This document shows positions 1-9,207 of a stretch of 46,085 bases of DNA, one piece after another. The position numbers were made by a program, and so were the translations under genes. Source of the stretch: Geobacteraceae bacterium (lineage in GTDB: Bacteria; Desulfobacterota; Desulfuromonadia; Geobacterales; Pseudopelobacteraceae); NCBI GenBank assembly GCA_021286935.1, contig JAJTBI010000016.1:1-46085 (forward strand). The letters run 5' to 3'. The first letter of the stretch is position 1, and each line of letters starts with the position of its first letter. The notes under the pieces were generated by a model that saw nothing but the letters and a program-made list of their open reading frames with translations, ran no database searches and was not told the DNA's origin.

Positions 1-5
1 AAATC

Positions 6-151
6 ATGAGCCTTTTCAAAACTACTGCGGAGGCCGTATACTGCGTTGCGCGGTGCTCGCTGCTTCGCCTACCTGCATTGGTATGTCTCAGTCGTTGCGC
101 GCCGTGAGCTTCGTATCCGGCCTTCCTCATAACATTTTGAAAGAGGCTCAT
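6..151. repeat. Imperfect inverted-repeat element upstream of HIT gene
   Basis: Positions 6-21 and the reverse complement of 135-151 are identical apart from one inserted base (atgagccttttcaaaa against atgagcctctttcaaaa). Just inside, GAGGCCGTATAC near 30-41 partly pairs with the complement of the GTATCCGGCCTTC region near 113-125. The GC-rich interior also has two similar stretches (around 48-71 and 94-115). This looks like a small palindromic or MITE-like repeat without a coding region. Its right arm contains the AGAGG ribosome binding site of the next gene, so the element may have brought or replaced that site. The repeat arms are read directly; mobility is inference. Confidence 0.55.
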
Positions 152-152
152 C

Positions 153-587
153 ATGACAATAAGAGAGCAAACCGGCTGCCCGATGTGCAGCCGCTGGGAA
201 GATGATGTTGACCTGCGGATTATGGAGTTTGAGTACAGCTACCTGATCCTGAACCGTGATCAGTTTTTCCCCGGTTACTGTCTGCTGTTTAGCAAGCAAC
301 ATGTCACCGAGCTGTTTGATCTGGACCTTAAGACCCGGCAGGGGATGATGGAAGAGGTGACCAGCACCGCAGCAGCCCTTGCCGCTCTTTTTAAACCGGA
401 CAAGATCAATTACGAGCTGTTGGGCAATATGGTGCCCCACATCCATTGGCATCTGGTGCCGCGCTTCAGCAGTGAACCATTATGGCCCAGGCCGATCTGG
501 TCAGAACCTCATGCAGAGAGCCACCTTTCAAAAGAAGGCTACCGCCAGCGCTGTGAGCAGATCCGCCAGGCACTGGAGAGCCGATGA
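153..587 (+). CDS. HIT family protein (histidine triad nucleotide hydrolase)
   Basis: A 144-residue protein with the histidine triad HIHWHLVPR at residues 96-104, the nucleotide-binding and catalytic motif of the HIT superfamily. Residues 9-12 form a CPMC pair that may bind zinc, as in some HIT proteins. Members hydrolyse or transfer nucleotide phosphoramidates or dinucleoside polyphosphates in the cytoplasm; the exact substrate cannot be read from sequence. The ATG at 153 follows AGAGG at 142-146. The stop overlaps the start of the M16 peptidase (ATGA at 584-587), so the two are probably translationally coupled. The length is normal for the family. Confidence 0.9.
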   Translation: MTIREQTGCPMCSRWEDDVDLRIMEFEYSYLILNRDQFFPGYCLLFSKQHVTELFDLDLKTRQGMMEEVTSTAAALAALFKPDKINYELLGNMVPHIHWHLVPRFSSEPLWPRPIWSEPHAESHLSKEGYRQRCEQIRQALESR

Positions 588-1861
588 AAAGACCCTGCTG
601 TACAACACTGGCCAATGGTCTGCAGGTGGTTACGGTGGAGTTGCCCCACCTGCACAGCGCTGATGTGGCGGTCTACCTGAAAGTGGGTGGGCGCAATGAT
701 CCCCCAGGCAGGACCGGTTTATCGCACTTTCTGGAGCATATGCTGTTTCGTGGCACTGCAGAGTACGCCAGTTCGCTCGAGATTGAGGCTGCCTTTGAGT
801 CGCTGGGGGGCGGGATCAACGCCGCCACCGATGCTGATTCAACCTGCTACTATGGCAGGATTCACCCCCGTTTTGCCGCCCAGGGGCTTGAAATCCTGGC
901 TTCCATGCTGTTGCGGCCCCGGTTGGAGGGGATTGAGCTGGAACGTCGGATTATCGGTGAAGAGGCGCTGGAGGATATCAGCCAGGATGGGGATGAGATC
1001 AGCCCTGATGTGGTGGTGGGGCGGATGCTCTGGCCTGGTCACCCGTTGGGGGAATCCACGGTGGGAAGTCTGGAGGATATTGCCCGGATAACGGAACAAG
1101 ATCTGCGACAGCACCTTGCCACCTGGTATCGCCCCAACAATGCCGTGGTGGTAGCCGCCGGACCTGTGCAGCATGAAGTGATGGTGGAGGCTGCCGAACG
1201 TTTGCTGGGGGGGTGGCAGCGTACAGAGTTGCCGATTATCCAGCCGGTTGTCCTGTCACCTGCTGATGGCCCAAGTTGCCGCTTTGTCAGGGATTCAGAC
1301 AGCCAGATGACCATGCAGCTTGCTTTTCGGGCCTGCCACCGTGCAGCACCGGAGCTGACCGCCCTGAAGCTGTTGCGCAGGATTCTGGCTGGCGGTGGTT
1401 GTTCACGTCTGCACTTGGCACTGCGTGAACGGTTAGGGATGATCTATTCGGTTGATGCCTCAATCGGCAGTTATGATGAAACCGGTTGCCTTTCAATTGA
1501 TCTTTCAACCGCACCTGAAAATCTGGCAACGGTGTTGAAGGCAACACTGGAAGAGTTGCGGCTCCTGGCAGCGTCTCCGGTACCGGAACAGGAGCTGGAG
1601 CGGGTTAGAACGGTCTATCTGGCAGATCTGGACTACAGTCGTGATTCGGTCAGTGAGATGGGGATCAGGTTCGGCTGGGGTACCCTGATGGGGGTTGCCC
1701 GTAGTATTGACGAGGACCAGCAGTTGGTTGCCCAGGTTTCTGCGGCAGAGTTGCAAGGGCTGGCAGCAGAACTGTTTCGGCCCGAAAACCGTTTTCTGGG
1801 GGTTATCGGGCCGATTGAAAATATTGATCAGCAGCAGATTGAGCGGCTGTTACAGAGGTAG
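584..1861 (+). CDS. M16 family zinc metallopeptidase
   Basis: A 425-residue protein with the inverted zinc-binding motif HFLEH at residues 48-52 (HxxEH) and, about 75 residues later, an acidic stretch (GEEALEDI) that supplies the distal zinc-ligand glutamate typical of M16. The usual two-lobed arrangement is present: an N-terminal catalytic half, and an inactive C-terminal half (from about residue 190) containing the Leu/Arg-rich GGGCSRLHLALRE segment. Relatives are mitochondrial processing peptidase beta-like proteins that cut short or unfolded peptides. No signal peptide is seen, so it is probably cytoplasmic. It is coupled to the HIT gene by a 4-base overlap. Confidence 0.92.
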   Translation: MKRPCCTTLANGLQVVTVELPHLHSADVAVYLKVGGRNDPPGRTGLSHFLEHMLFRGTAEYASSLEIEAAFESLGGGINAATDADSTCYYGRIHPRFAAQGLEILASMLLRPRLEGIELERRIIGEEALEDISQDGDEISPDVVVGRMLWPGHPLGESTVGSLEDIARITEQDLRQHLATWYRPNNAVVVAAGPVQHEVMVEAAERLLGGWQRTELPIIQPVVLSPADGPSCRFVRDSDSQMTMQLAFRACHRAAPELTALKLLRRILAGGGCSRLHLALRERLGMIYSVDASIGSYDETGCLSIDLSTAPENLATVLKATLEELRLLAASPVPEQELERVRTVYLADLDYSRDSVSEMGIRFGWGTLMGVARSIDEDQQLVAQVSAAELQGLAAELFRPENRFLGVIGPIENIDQQQIERLLQR

Positions 1862-1906
1862 GTAGCAAACAGCGTAGTGTGTTGCTAAATTCAATAAAGA
1901 TGAAAT

Positions 1907-2398
1907 TTATAAATTATTTTTTATATAATTTGATAGACGTTTAGATTCTATATTATTTTTAGAAAAATATCTTCTTACACACCATGTTTTTGATTCTACC
2001 GATATATTTAATTCAGTTACCCAACCTTTAGCAAAATAAACATGGGAAAAAACATTAATACGCAATCCGTCATATAATATAGCCTTATTCTTACCTAAAA
2101 GGCCGGTAAAAATAATTTTTTTATTTTTAAAATCAATACTAGTTATTTGAGGATACATTTTTAATGCTACGTTTATAGACAGTGTAATAGATATTAATAC
2201 GATCAAAAATATTGCTGTATTTTCAAATGGATGTAAAAGCGCAGGTATGAGTATAGATGAAACAATAAATATAATTAATATATATGTTATTAAATAAAAT
2301 ATACCCTGACTTCGTTTTATAATAATTCCGTTTTCAGTGAGTGTTATGTAATTTTTTCTCCTTACTAAGTGATCAATATTTTGTTGTTTTTCACTCAT
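1907..2398 (-). CDS. Hypothetical small membrane protein in AT-rich island
   Basis: This 163-residue protein is not recognised. It has a charged N-terminus, two likely membrane helices (about residues 31-53 and 60-79, rich in Ile, Leu and Val) and a 75-residue C-terminal tail with many Lys, Asn and Ile codons. Base composition is far more AT-rich than any neighbour (runs such as ataatatatgtt), which marks recent acquisition. The layout of two helices followed by a basic/beta tail resembles PH-like membrane proteins, but no motif supports naming it. The Shine-Dalgarno is weak: GGAAGG lies about 12 bases upstream of the ATG. Confidence 0.6.
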   Translation of the reverse strand: MSEKQQNIDHLVRRKNYITLTENGIIIKRSQGIFYLITYILIIFIVSSILIPALLHPFENTAIFLIVLISITLSINVALKMYPQITSIDFKNKKIIFTGLLGKNKAILYDGLRINVFSHVYFAKGWVTELNISVESKTWCVRRYFSKNNIESKRLSNYIKNNL

Positions 2399-2460
2399 GC
2401 TGTCATATTACCTTCCTGATTAAGGTTGTAATCAGCTAACCATCTTACAGGCACTAATGA

Positions 2461-3921
2461 CTAGAGTTCTTCCAGTATTGCCACCTTGATTTTACCAATT
2501 ACCCCCACCAGCGGTGCCAGATCGTTCAGGCGATTGCCTTCAAAAAAGGCCAAGTGTGTTGGATCAGCCGGAACCTGGTTAAAGGTGGGATCAACCGCGA
2601 CCCAGCGTCCGTCCAGCAGGCTCTCTGCCCAACTGTGGTAGAGAAAGCTGGTTCCGTCCTGGGAAACCAGCCCGGAGACAAAACGGGTCGGAATACCGGC
2701 GGCACGGGCCAGTGCACTGTACAGCTTGGCGTGAGTCTGGCAGTTGCCTTTCTTTTTGCTGAATGCCGTTAATGCGCTACCACCATCTTCAATGCTGTCC
2801 TCAAGCCAGCCAGAGGTCCAGGCGGTCAAGGCCTGAACTCGCTCCTGATCAGTCTTGAGGTTGCCGGTTAGCTCCTTGGCCTTGGCTACAATCTCGGCTG
2901 CTGCAGACTCAATCCCTTCCGAAGGCTGCAGGTATGCCTCTGTCACCTTAAGCAGTATTTCAGCAGGTTTACGCAGGCTGCCGGTAGTTATGACCACCCT
3001 GCCCTGCTGGCGCTCAACCTGTTGCCAACCGTTGCTCAACAGAGGGATCTGATCGCCATAACCGGTGATGGCAACAGACAGCCCGACCAGTTTTGACGGG
3101 GCTTTTTTCAGGGCCGGGCTGATCCGAACCAGGCTGAAATCGTAGATCAGATCTTTTTTTGAAAGGGCCATGCCGCTGATAAAGCCAGCCAGTTTCTCTG
3201 GCAGTTCAGCTTTGGTAATCACCAGCCCGTCTCGTACCGATTCAAGCAGGGTATTGCCCTGCTGATCAAGCCAGATGTCGTTATCAACAAAGGGATACAG
3301 ATTGTTGCGCAGTTTCAGGGCCGGTTGTCCATCCGGCGTTTTTCCCTCTCCCAGCACGCTGATCTTAACCTCTTTGACTGCCATCTCTTCCGGATCAAAG
3401 CTGAATACCCGCAGAGTTTTTCCTGTTGGTGTCCCTTTGAAGAGCGGTATCAGGTTCAAGACCGGGCCAGGAAACAGTTCTGATTTAGCCTTCAGGGTTT
3501 TCACGTTGCTTTTGCCGTCAGCCTCCCGTTTTATCTGCAGCCCGCCAGGAACCATCTTGCCGCTCAGGCGGGATTTGCTGCCGTTAATGGTCTGTTCCAC
3601 CTCGACAGTTTTAAGGGCCAGATTTGGTGCAACCTGATACAACTCACGAGAGCTGGATTCTTTGGTAAAGCCCATCACCTTCATCCGGACAGACCCATCC
3701 CCTTCTATCCGATAGCCGCCTTCAGGCAATGATGTGGTCAGTTGGCGGTAAAATCCGACCTGTTCATTGTCGATCAGGATGGAAAACCAGCGCTCTCCCA
3801 AAGGAGGAGCTGCAAGCTGATATGCTGCAGCAGCAAGAGCTGAAATGGGTAGACATAAAAAAACGGCGGCCAGGGCCGCCGACAACAGATGAAAGAAAGA
3901 TCGTCTAAACATCGTGAACAT
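2461..3921 (-). CDS. Exported transglutaminase-like domain protein
   Basis: A 486-residue protein starting with a signal peptide (about residues 1-30: Arg-rich start, Leu/Ala core, cut near ALAAA). A long beta-rich N-terminal region precedes a C-terminal transglutaminase-like (papain-fold) domain with the triad Cys394 (KKGNCQTHA), His429 (FLYHSWAES) and Asp444 (WVAVDPTFNQ). Such proteins act in the periplasm as cysteine proteases or amide hydrolases; the substrate is unknown. It is the last gene of the rsmB-rpe-GGDEF minus-strand set, 38 bases after the diguanylate cyclase. All three catalytic residues are intact. Confidence 0.88.
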   Translation of the reverse strand: MFTMFRRSFFHLLSAALAAVFLCLPISALAAAAYQLAAPPLGERWFSILIDNEQVGFYRQLTTSLPEGGYRIEGDGSVRMKVMGFTKESSSRELYQVAPNLALKTVEVEQTINGSKSRLSGKMVPGGLQIKREADGKSNVKTLKAKSELFPGPVLNLIPLFKGTPTGKTLRVFSFDPEEMAVKEVKISVLGEGKTPDGQPALKLRNNLYPFVDNDIWLDQQGNTLLESVRDGLVITKAELPEKLAGFISGMALSKKDLIYDFSLVRISPALKKAPSKLVGLSVAITGYGDQIPLLSNGWQQVERQQGRVVITTGSLRKPAEILLKVTEAYLQPSEGIESAAAEIVAKAKELTGNLKTDQERVQALTAWTSGWLEDSIEDGGSALTAFSKKKGNCQTHAKLYSALARAAGIPTRFVSGLVSQDGTSFLYHSWAESLLDGRWVAVDPTFNQVPADPTHLAFFEGNRLNDLAPLVGVIGKIKVAILEEL

Positions 3922-3959
3922 CCTGTAATTATTTGATTCGTTGTATTTTGTGAGGCTGT

Positions 3960-4892
3960 TTACGGCGAGCAGCCAGGGTCACTGATGATGACCCGGTTCC
4001 GTCCCCGCTCCTTGGCCTGATAGAGTGCCTCGTCAGCGGCACGTAGCAGGCCGTCAATGTCATCAAAACAGGGGGACGGGAACAGGGCAACTCCCAGGCT
4101 AACGGTGACCCTTTCATTGGCAAGGGAACCGGCAAAGCGCATCCCCTGTACGGAGAGACGAATCCGGTCTGCCACGTTAAAGGCCTCTTTTAAAGAGGTG
4201 TCTGGTAGAACCGCTACAAACTCTTCGCCGCCGTAACGGGCGGCAATGTCATAACTGCGCAGTTCTTTCTGGATATGCAGTGCCACCTTTTGCAGCACCA
4301 CGTCTCCCTGCAGGTGGCCGTGGGTGTCATTGACCCGTTTAAAATGGTCAATGTCCAGCAGCAATAGGGCAACCTGGCCATCCTTGCGGCGAGCCCGCTG
4401 TACCTCTTTGTCCAGTGCCTCCATCAGGAAACGACGGTTGAACAGGCCGGTCAGGTGGTCGGTATTGGATAGTTCAAGCAACAGTTCATTGGAGCGTTTG
4501 AGGTCATCCTGCAGGTGCTTGATCTTGAGATGGACCCGCATCCGGGCCACCAGCTCTTCAGGATCAAACGGCTTGGTAATAAAGTCGCAGGCACCCTGCT
4601 CAAGCCCCTTGATCTTTAGCTCGCGGTCGTCATTGCCGGTCAGGATGATCACCGGTGTGTCAGATACCTCGGACCGGCCCTTCATCATTCCCAGAAACTT
4701 GAAGCCATCCATGCGGGGCATCTCAAGGTCGCAGAGGATGATATCCACCGGCGATGCCAGTAGTTTCTTGAACCCTTCCAGGCCATCTTCAGCCTGATAG
4801 AAACGGGAAAAAAGATCACGTGACTCCAGGGTCTTGATGATCTTTTCCCGGACAGCCTCAGAATCGTCAATGATCAGTACACTGTCGGCCAT
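3960..4892 (-). CDS. Response regulator with GGDEF domain (PleD/WspR-like diguanylate cyclase)
   Basis: 310 residues. A receiver domain (1 to about 125) has acidic pocket D9-D10, phospho-acceptor D55 (ILCDLEMPRMDG) and a TKPFDPEEL lysine. A short helical linker leads to a GGDEF domain with the active-site motif GGEEF at 221-225. An RxxD inhibitory site (R212 to D215) lies five residues before it, so both catalysis and c-di-GMP product inhibition appear intact. It should make c-di-GMP from two GTP when phosphorylated. No dedicated kinase is adjacent. The gene starts 13 bases after rpe stops and is probably co-transcribed with it. Confidence 0.92.
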   Translation of the reverse strand: MADSVLIIDDSEAVREKIIKTLESRDLFSRFYQAEDGLEGFKKLLASPVDIILCDLEMPRMDGFKFLGMMKGRSEVSDTPVIILTGNDDRELKIKGLEQGACDFITKPFDPEELVARMRVHLKIKHLQDDLKRSNELLLELSNTDHLTGLFNRRFLMEALDKEVQRARRKDGQVALLLLDIDHFKRVNDTHGHLQGDVVLQKVALHIQKELRSYDIAARYGGEEFVAVLPDTSLKEAFNVADRIRLSVQGMRFAGSLANERVTVSLGVALFPSPCFDDIDGLLRAADEALYQAKERGRNRVIISDPGCSP

Positions 4893-4905
4893 AAGACTCC
4901 CTTTT

Positions 4906-5571
4906 TTACAGGCGAGGTTCCTGCATCAGGCGCTTCATTTCAGCAATGGTGGCAGCATAATCACTGCTGCCGAATACGGCACTGCCAGCCACCAGAACAT
5001 CTGCTCCGGCATGGGCGATCCGGGCAACGTTGGAAGGCTTGGCACCGCCGTCGATCTCAAGCTCTGCCTCACAACCGCGGCTATCCAGCATGCCACGCAA
5101 GGCCTGAATCTTGGGAATACAGGCCTCAATAAACGACTGGCCGCCGAAGCCGGGGTTGACGGTCATTAACAGCACCAGGTCCAGCTCTTCCAGCACATAG
5201 TCCAGCACGTTGAGCGGCGTCGCCGGGTTGAGCGATACCCCGGCCCGCTTGCCGGTGGCCTTGATCTGCTGCACCACCCGGTGCAGGTGGCGGCAGGCCT
5301 CGGCATGTACCACAATGATGTCGGCACCGGCCTTGGCAAAATCATCGACATATCGCTCCGGTTCTTCAATCATCAGGTGTACATCCAGCGGCAGGCTGGT
5401 AACCTTGCGTACGGCATCAACCACCAGCGGGCCGATGGTGATGTTGGGCACAAAGCGTCCATCCATGACATCAATATGGATGTAGTCGGCGCCGGCAGCC
5501 TCAACGGCCCGGACTTCATCCCCCAGCCGGGAAAAATCAGCAGAGAGTATGGATGGTGCTATCTTCTTCAT
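4906..5571 (-). CDS. rpe: Ribulose-phosphate 3-epimerase
   Basis: 221 residues, the usual length. The start [17 protein letters not shown], the metal-binding [12 protein letters not shown] segment, [10 protein letters not shown], and the C-terminal EIDGGAKP and VAGSAVFG phosphate-binding loops all match Rpe. It interconverts ribulose-5-phosphate and xylulose-5-phosphate in the pentose phosphate pathway. It lies 21 bases after rsmB on the minus strand, a common rsmB-rpe arrangement, and 13 bases before the GGDEF regulator. Confidence 0.97.
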   Translation of the reverse strand: MKKIAPSILSADFSRLGDEVRAVEAAGADYIHIDVMDGRFVPNITIGPLVVDAVRKVTSLPLDVHLMIEEPERYVDDFAKAGADIIVVHAEACRHLHRVVQQIKATGKRAGVSLNPATPLNVLDYVLEELDLVLLMTVNPGFGGQSFIEACIPKIQALRGMLDSRGCEAELEIDGGAKPSNVARIAHAGADVLVAGSAVFGSSDYAATIAEMKRLMQEPRL

Positions 5572-5592
5572 CGGTTATTCCTTATGAGGGTT

Positions 5593-6975
5593 TTAGGCAA
5601 CCCTGTGTAAACGTGCCGCAAAAAAACCGTCGGTCCCGTGCCGGTGTGGCCAGGCCCGCAGATAGCCGGAGCCATCAAACAGGTCTGCCCAGGCAGGAAA
5701 GAGCTGAGCGCCATTTTCTACCACAAACTGCGGATTACGTGAAAGAAAATCCTTAATAATGGTCTCATCTTCTTCAATAGCTGTGGAACAGGTGGCATAG
5801 ACCAGTACACCGCCCGGCTTTAGCCGGGAGGCCGCGGCATCAATTAACAAACGCTGGCGGGCAGCACAACGGCTGATCTCGGCAGGGTTCAGCCGCCATT
5901 TAGCTTCCGGGTTGCGACGGATCACCCCTAGACCTGAACAGGGGGCATCCAGCAAAATCCGGTCAAACTGCAGCCCTTCCAGGTAGTCATTACCAAGGGC
6001 ATCAGCGGCAACGCTTTTAATGCTTGTCAGTTCCAGCCGGTCTGCGGATTCACAAATCCGGCGGATGCGGCGGGCATTCAGGTCTGTCGCAATAATACTG
6101 CCCTGGTCGTTCATCAGCTGAGCAAGATGGGTGGCTTTACCGCCAGGGGCAGCGCACATATCAAGGATCTGTTCACCGGTTTGCGGTGCCAGCAGGTGAG
6201 CCACCAGTTGTGATGCCTCATCCTGCACCATAAACAGCCCTTCCTCAAAGCCGGGCAGGCTGGTAATCTGGCAGCGCTGCAGGATCTGAATCCCCTCAGG
6301 CGCAAACCGACAGGGTTCAGCTGTAATCTCTGCGGCATGAAGGCGTTCCAGCAGACCGCTTCGGCTGATCTTGAGGCTGTTGACCCGTAGGGTTAACGGC
6401 GGAATCTCCGCGGATGCGGCAGCAAGTCCGGCTGCCTCGCTCTGCGGAAACTGCTGTAACCACTGTTCAGCCAGCCATTCAGGGACTGCGTAGGCCGCAG
6501 CCAGCCAGGCTATTGGTTGCCGGGTCGGGTCAGGCAGTGTCAGAGTTTCCTGCTGGCGCAGGTAGCTGCGCAGGACCCCGTTGATCAACCCCTTGGCACG
6601 GGGCAGGATGGTATTGGTCAGCTCAACGGTGGCATGCACTGCAGCGTGGCTGGGGACCCGATCCAGATAACGCAGTTGATACAGCCCCAGACGCAACAGT
6701 AGCAACACCGGCAGCTCCAGCCGTTCAAGGGGCTGCTGTACCAGCTGTTTCAGGTAGTGATCGAGGGTGCCTTGGCGGCGCAGTACACCGAAGACCAGCT
6801 CGGCAAACAGGCCGCGATCAGGTCCCTGCAATTGGTTGTGGGATAACTCCTGATCAACCAGGTCATCGGCGTGCAGGCTGCTGTTGGCAAGCCGCTGCAA
6901 CGTGCTGTAGGCGGCCTGGCGGGGTGAACTGGTTGCGGGTGTGGCAGATTTCTGTTTGGACATGAACCGCAGCAT
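5593..6975 (-). CDS. rsmB: 16S rRNA (cytosine967-C5)-methyltransferase RsmB
   Basis: 460 residues: an N-terminal NusB-like RNA-binding domain (to about 160) and a C-terminal Rossmann methyltransferase. SAM-binding loop MCAAPGGKATHLAQ, motif IV DAPCSGLG and the motif VI catalytic region YATCS are present, giving the two cysteines of m5C enzymes. It methylates C967 of 16S rRNA. Start choice is uncertain: ATG at 6975 or ATG at 6963 (MSKQKS); neither has a clear Shine-Dalgarno. It is the first gene of the minus-strand run and diverges from ndk. Confidence 0.93.
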   Translation of the reverse strand: MLRFMSKQKSATPATSSPRQAAYSTLQRLANSSLHADDLVDQELSHNQLQGPDRGLFAELVFGVLRRQGTLDHYLKQLVQQPLERLELPVLLLLRLGLYQLRYLDRVPSHAAVHATVELTNTILPRAKGLINGVLRSYLRQQETLTLPDPTRQPIAWLAAAYAVPEWLAEQWLQQFPQSEAAGLAAASAEIPPLTLRVNSLKISRSGLLERLHAAEITAEPCRFAPEGIQILQRCQITSLPGFEEGLFMVQDEASQLVAHLLAPQTGEQILDMCAAPGGKATHLAQLMNDQGSIIATDLNARRIRRICESADRLELTSIKSVAADALGNDYLEGLQFDRILLDAPCSGLGVIRRNPEAKWRLNPAEISRCAARQRLLIDAAASRLKPGGVLVYATCSTAIEEDETIIKDFLSRNPQFVVENGAQLFPAWADLFDGSGYLRAWPHRHGTDGFFAARLHRVA

Positions 6976-7088
6976 AGAACGTAACAGGTTGTATTGGCAA
7001 TCATTTAACGCATTGTCGGCGCAGATTACAGGGATGTTAAGCAGTAGCTGCGAAGTTTCCCGTTACCCTGCTGACAGGCCGTAACAGC

Positions 7089-7116
7089 TTGACATTTCAC
7101 GTAGTCGCGTGCTATG
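7089..7116 (+). promoter_or_regulatory. Sigma-70 promoter of ndk
   Basis: TTGACA at 7089-7094 and GCTATG at 7111-7116 are 16 bases apart, about 40 bases before the ndk start. The only other element between is the ndk ribosome binding site (AAGGAG near 7147-7152). Confidence 0.65.
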
Positions 7117-7158
7117 AGCATCCTTTCATTGCCATTTGAATTTCGAAGGAGAAAAGTT

Positions 7159-7575
7159 ATGGAACGCACTTTTGCCATCATCAAGCCGGACGCCGTTGAA
7201 CGCGGCCTGTCAGGCAAGATCATCACCAAGATTGAAGAGGCCGGTTTTGCCATTGTCGGCATGAAAAAGATTCATCTTTCCCGTGCCCAGGCTGAAGGTT
7301 TTTACTATGTTCACAAAGAGCGTCCGTTTTTCAACGACCTCTGCAGCTTTATGTCCCGTTCGCCGGTGATCGTGCTGTGCCTGCAAAAAGAGAATGCCAT
7401 TGCTGATTGGCGGACGCTGATGGGCGCCACCAATCCTGCCAATGCAGAGCCCGGTACCATCCGCAAGGAGTTTGCAAAGAATATTGAAGAGAACTCTTCC
7501 CACGGTTCCGATGCACCGGAGACCGCAGCCTTTGAAATTCCGTATTTCTTCAACAGCTTCGAGCTGGTGGGCTAG
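7159..7575 (+). CDS. ndk: Nucleoside diphosphate kinase
   Basis: 138 residues starting [16 protein letters not shown]. The active-site histidine is H115 in [10 protein letters not shown], which is phosphorylated during gamma-phosphate transfer from ATP to other (d)NDPs. [14 protein letters not shown] and the C-terminal SFELVG fit the family. The ATG at 7159 is chosen because AAGGAG lies 7 bases upstream; an in-frame ATG at 7114 would overlap the promoter. It has its own promoter and terminator, so it is probably monocistronic. Confidence 0.97.
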   Translation: MERTFAIIKPDAVERGLSGKIITKIEEAGFAIVGMKKIHLSRAQAEGFYYVHKERPFFNDLCSFMSRSPVIVLCLQKENAIADWRTLMGATNPANAEPGTIRKEFAKNIEENSSHGSDAPETAAFEIPYFFNSFELVG

Positions 7576-7583
7576 CCAAACGG

Positions 7584-7621
7584 AAGCGGCCCTTTCACCA
7601 ACGTGACAGGGCCGCTTTTTT
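7584..7621 (+). terminator. Intrinsic terminator after ndk
   Basis: A 10-bp stem, aagcggccct (7584-7593) with agggccgctt (7608-7617), runs into a T tract to 7621. The rlmN start follows 9 bases later, so rlmN is either expressed by readthrough or from a promoter not recognised here. Confidence 0.85.
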
Positions 7622-7630
7622 GTGTAACCT

Positions 7631-8686
7631 ATGCCCAATCCCCTCCGAACCGACCTCAAAAACCTGACTCTGCCTGCCCTGGAACAGTTCCTTCAGGGGC
7701 AGGGCAAAGAACGCTATCGCGCAACCCAGATCTTTAAATGGCTGTACCAGCATGATGCCAGTAGTTTTGATGAGATGACCAATGTCTCCAAGGCGCTGCG
7801 TACCGAGCTGGCGCAGACCGCCTATATCAGTCGACTTGAGCCTGAAACCATTGAAGTTGGCAATGACGGTACCCGTAAGTACCTGTTCATGCTCGAAGAT
7901 GGCAATGCGGTGGAGTCGGTTATTATCCCTGATGAGGATCGTAACACCCTCTGTATTTCTTCCCAGGCCGGCTGCGCCATGCAGTGTGCCTTCTGTCTGA
8001 CTGGCACCTTTAATCTGACCCGTAATCTGACCACCGCTGAGATTGTGAATCAGATTCTGGCGGTGCGACGTGATGTGGAGGTGCGCAACATCGTAATGAT
8101 GGGGATGGGTGAACCACTGCACAACCTGGATAATGTCATCCCGGCCTTGCAGATTATGGCCGAGGACAATGGGTTGCAGCTCTCCTCCCGGCGGGTGACG
8201 GTCTCTACCTGTGGTCTGGTACCTGAGCTGGAACGGCTGGGGCGTGAGATAACCGTCAATCTGGCTGTCTCCCTGAACGCCACCACCGATGAGCTGCGGG
8301 ATCGGATCATGCCGGTCAACAAGGCCTACCCGATCGCCACGTTGCTGGCTGCCCTGAAAAACTATCCCCTGCCGGGACGGCGCAAAATTACCATCGAATA
8401 TGTCCTGTTGGGGGGGCTGAATGACACGCCGGAGGATGCCAAGCGGCTGGTGCGGCTCTTGTCTGACATCCCCTGCAAGATCAACCTGATTCCGTTTAAT
8501 CCCCATGAAAAAGCTGATTTCAGGCCACCCACCAGGGCGGCGCTGGATGCGTTCCACAAGTATCTGCTGGACCGGCATTTTACCGTCATTACCCGCGACA
8601 GCCGTGGCAGTGATATCTCGGCTGCCTGCGGGCAGCTGAAGGGAAAGCTGGATTGTCAGCCAGCGCTGGAGTCCACCGATGACTGA
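7631..8686 (+). CDS. rlmN: Dual-specificity RNA methyltransferase RlmN
   Basis: 351 residues. A radical-SAM CxxxCxxC cluster is formed by C115, C119 and C122 (CAMQCAFC). The C-terminal SAACGQL cysteine is the one that forms the methyl-bearing intermediate and resolves it. [14 protein letters not shown] and RRVTVSTCG are family signatures. It methylates C2 of A2503 in 23S rRNA and A37 in some tRNAs. Its 3' end overlaps the V4R gene by 8 bases. Confidence 0.97.
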   Translation: MPNPLRTDLKNLTLPALEQFLQGQGKERYRATQIFKWLYQHDASSFDEMTNVSKALRTELAQTAYISRLEPETIEVGNDGTRKYLFMLEDGNAVESVIIPDEDRNTLCISSQAGCAMQCAFCLTGTFNLTRNLTTAEIVNQILAVRRDVEVRNIVMMGMGEPLHNLDNVIPALQIMAEDNGLQLSSRRVTVSTCGLVPELERLGREITVNLAVSLNATTDELRDRIMPVNKAYPIATLLAALKNYPLPGRRKITIEYVLLGGLNDTPEDAKRLVRLLSDIPCKINLIPFNPHEKADFRPPTRAALDAFHKYLLDRHFTVITRDSRGSDISAACGQLKGKLDCQPALESTDD

Positions 8687-9206
8687 TCCCGCATGCAAAC
8701 ATCCGTTCAGCTGGGAACTGTTGGGAAATCTTGAGATTGGCCGCCCAAATCTGGGGCCATTGATGCGGGTTGAGACCTACCGCCTGATGCAGTTTACCCT
8801 GCGGGAGGTGCTGGAACGGCACTATGGTGCAACAGTTGCGGATGGTCTGCTGTATGAGGCTGGGTATCTGGCCGGCAAGCATTTCTATACGCAGTTGATT
8901 GGGCCGGTGGCGGATCTGCAGGTTTTTTCCAAACGGCTTGGCCAGGCCCTGCGGGATCTGGGAATTGGGATTCTGGCCATTGAAGAGGCAGATCTGATTA
9001 ATGGGCAGTTCGTGGTGACGGTCTCAGAAGACCTGGATTGTTCAGGCCTGCCGGTGCTGGATAATGCGATCTGTACCTATGATGAAGGATTTATCGCTGC
9101 CCTGCTGGAGAGTTACAACGGACGGCCTTTTGTGGTGCGAGAGGTGGACTGCTGGGCCAATGGTGCCCGCACCTGCCGCTTTGTAGCAACCGCCTGCGAG
9201 GTGTAA
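8679..9206 (+). CDS. V4R (4-vinyl reductase) domain protein
   Basis: 175 residues, almost entirely one V4R domain. It includes [17 protein letters not shown] near the N-terminus, the GYLAGKHFY segment, and the C-terminal metal/ligand pattern [11 protein letters not shown] (CxxxxxxxC). V4R domains are small-molecule binding modules found in bacteriochlorophyll enzymes and in signalling proteins. Here it stands alone, overlaps rlmN by 8 bases and sits one base before a PAS-GGDEF protein. It probably senses a ligand for that partner; this is inference from position. Confidence 0.85.
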   Translation: MTDPACKHPFSWELLGNLEIGRPNLGPLMRVETYRLMQFTLREVLERHYGATVADGLLYEAGYLAGKHFYTQLIGPVADLQVFSKRLGQALRDLGIGILAIEEADLINGQFVVTVSEDLDCSGLPVLDNAICTYDEGFIAALLESYNGRPFVVREVDCWANGARTCRFVATACEV

Positions 9207-9207
9207 C

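Noticed and set aside
69..452. Minus-strand frame across the repeat and HIT gene
   Set aside because: It is opposite a clear HIT gene and has no recognisable motif.
7114..7158. Longer ndk from ATG 7114
   Set aside because: It overlaps the -10 box and lacks a ribosome site; the 7159 start matches known Ndk ends.
7595..8698. Long minus-strand frame of 367 codons opposite rlmN
   Set aside because: It is the shadow of a high-GC coding gene with intact RlmN motifs, with no motif of its own.
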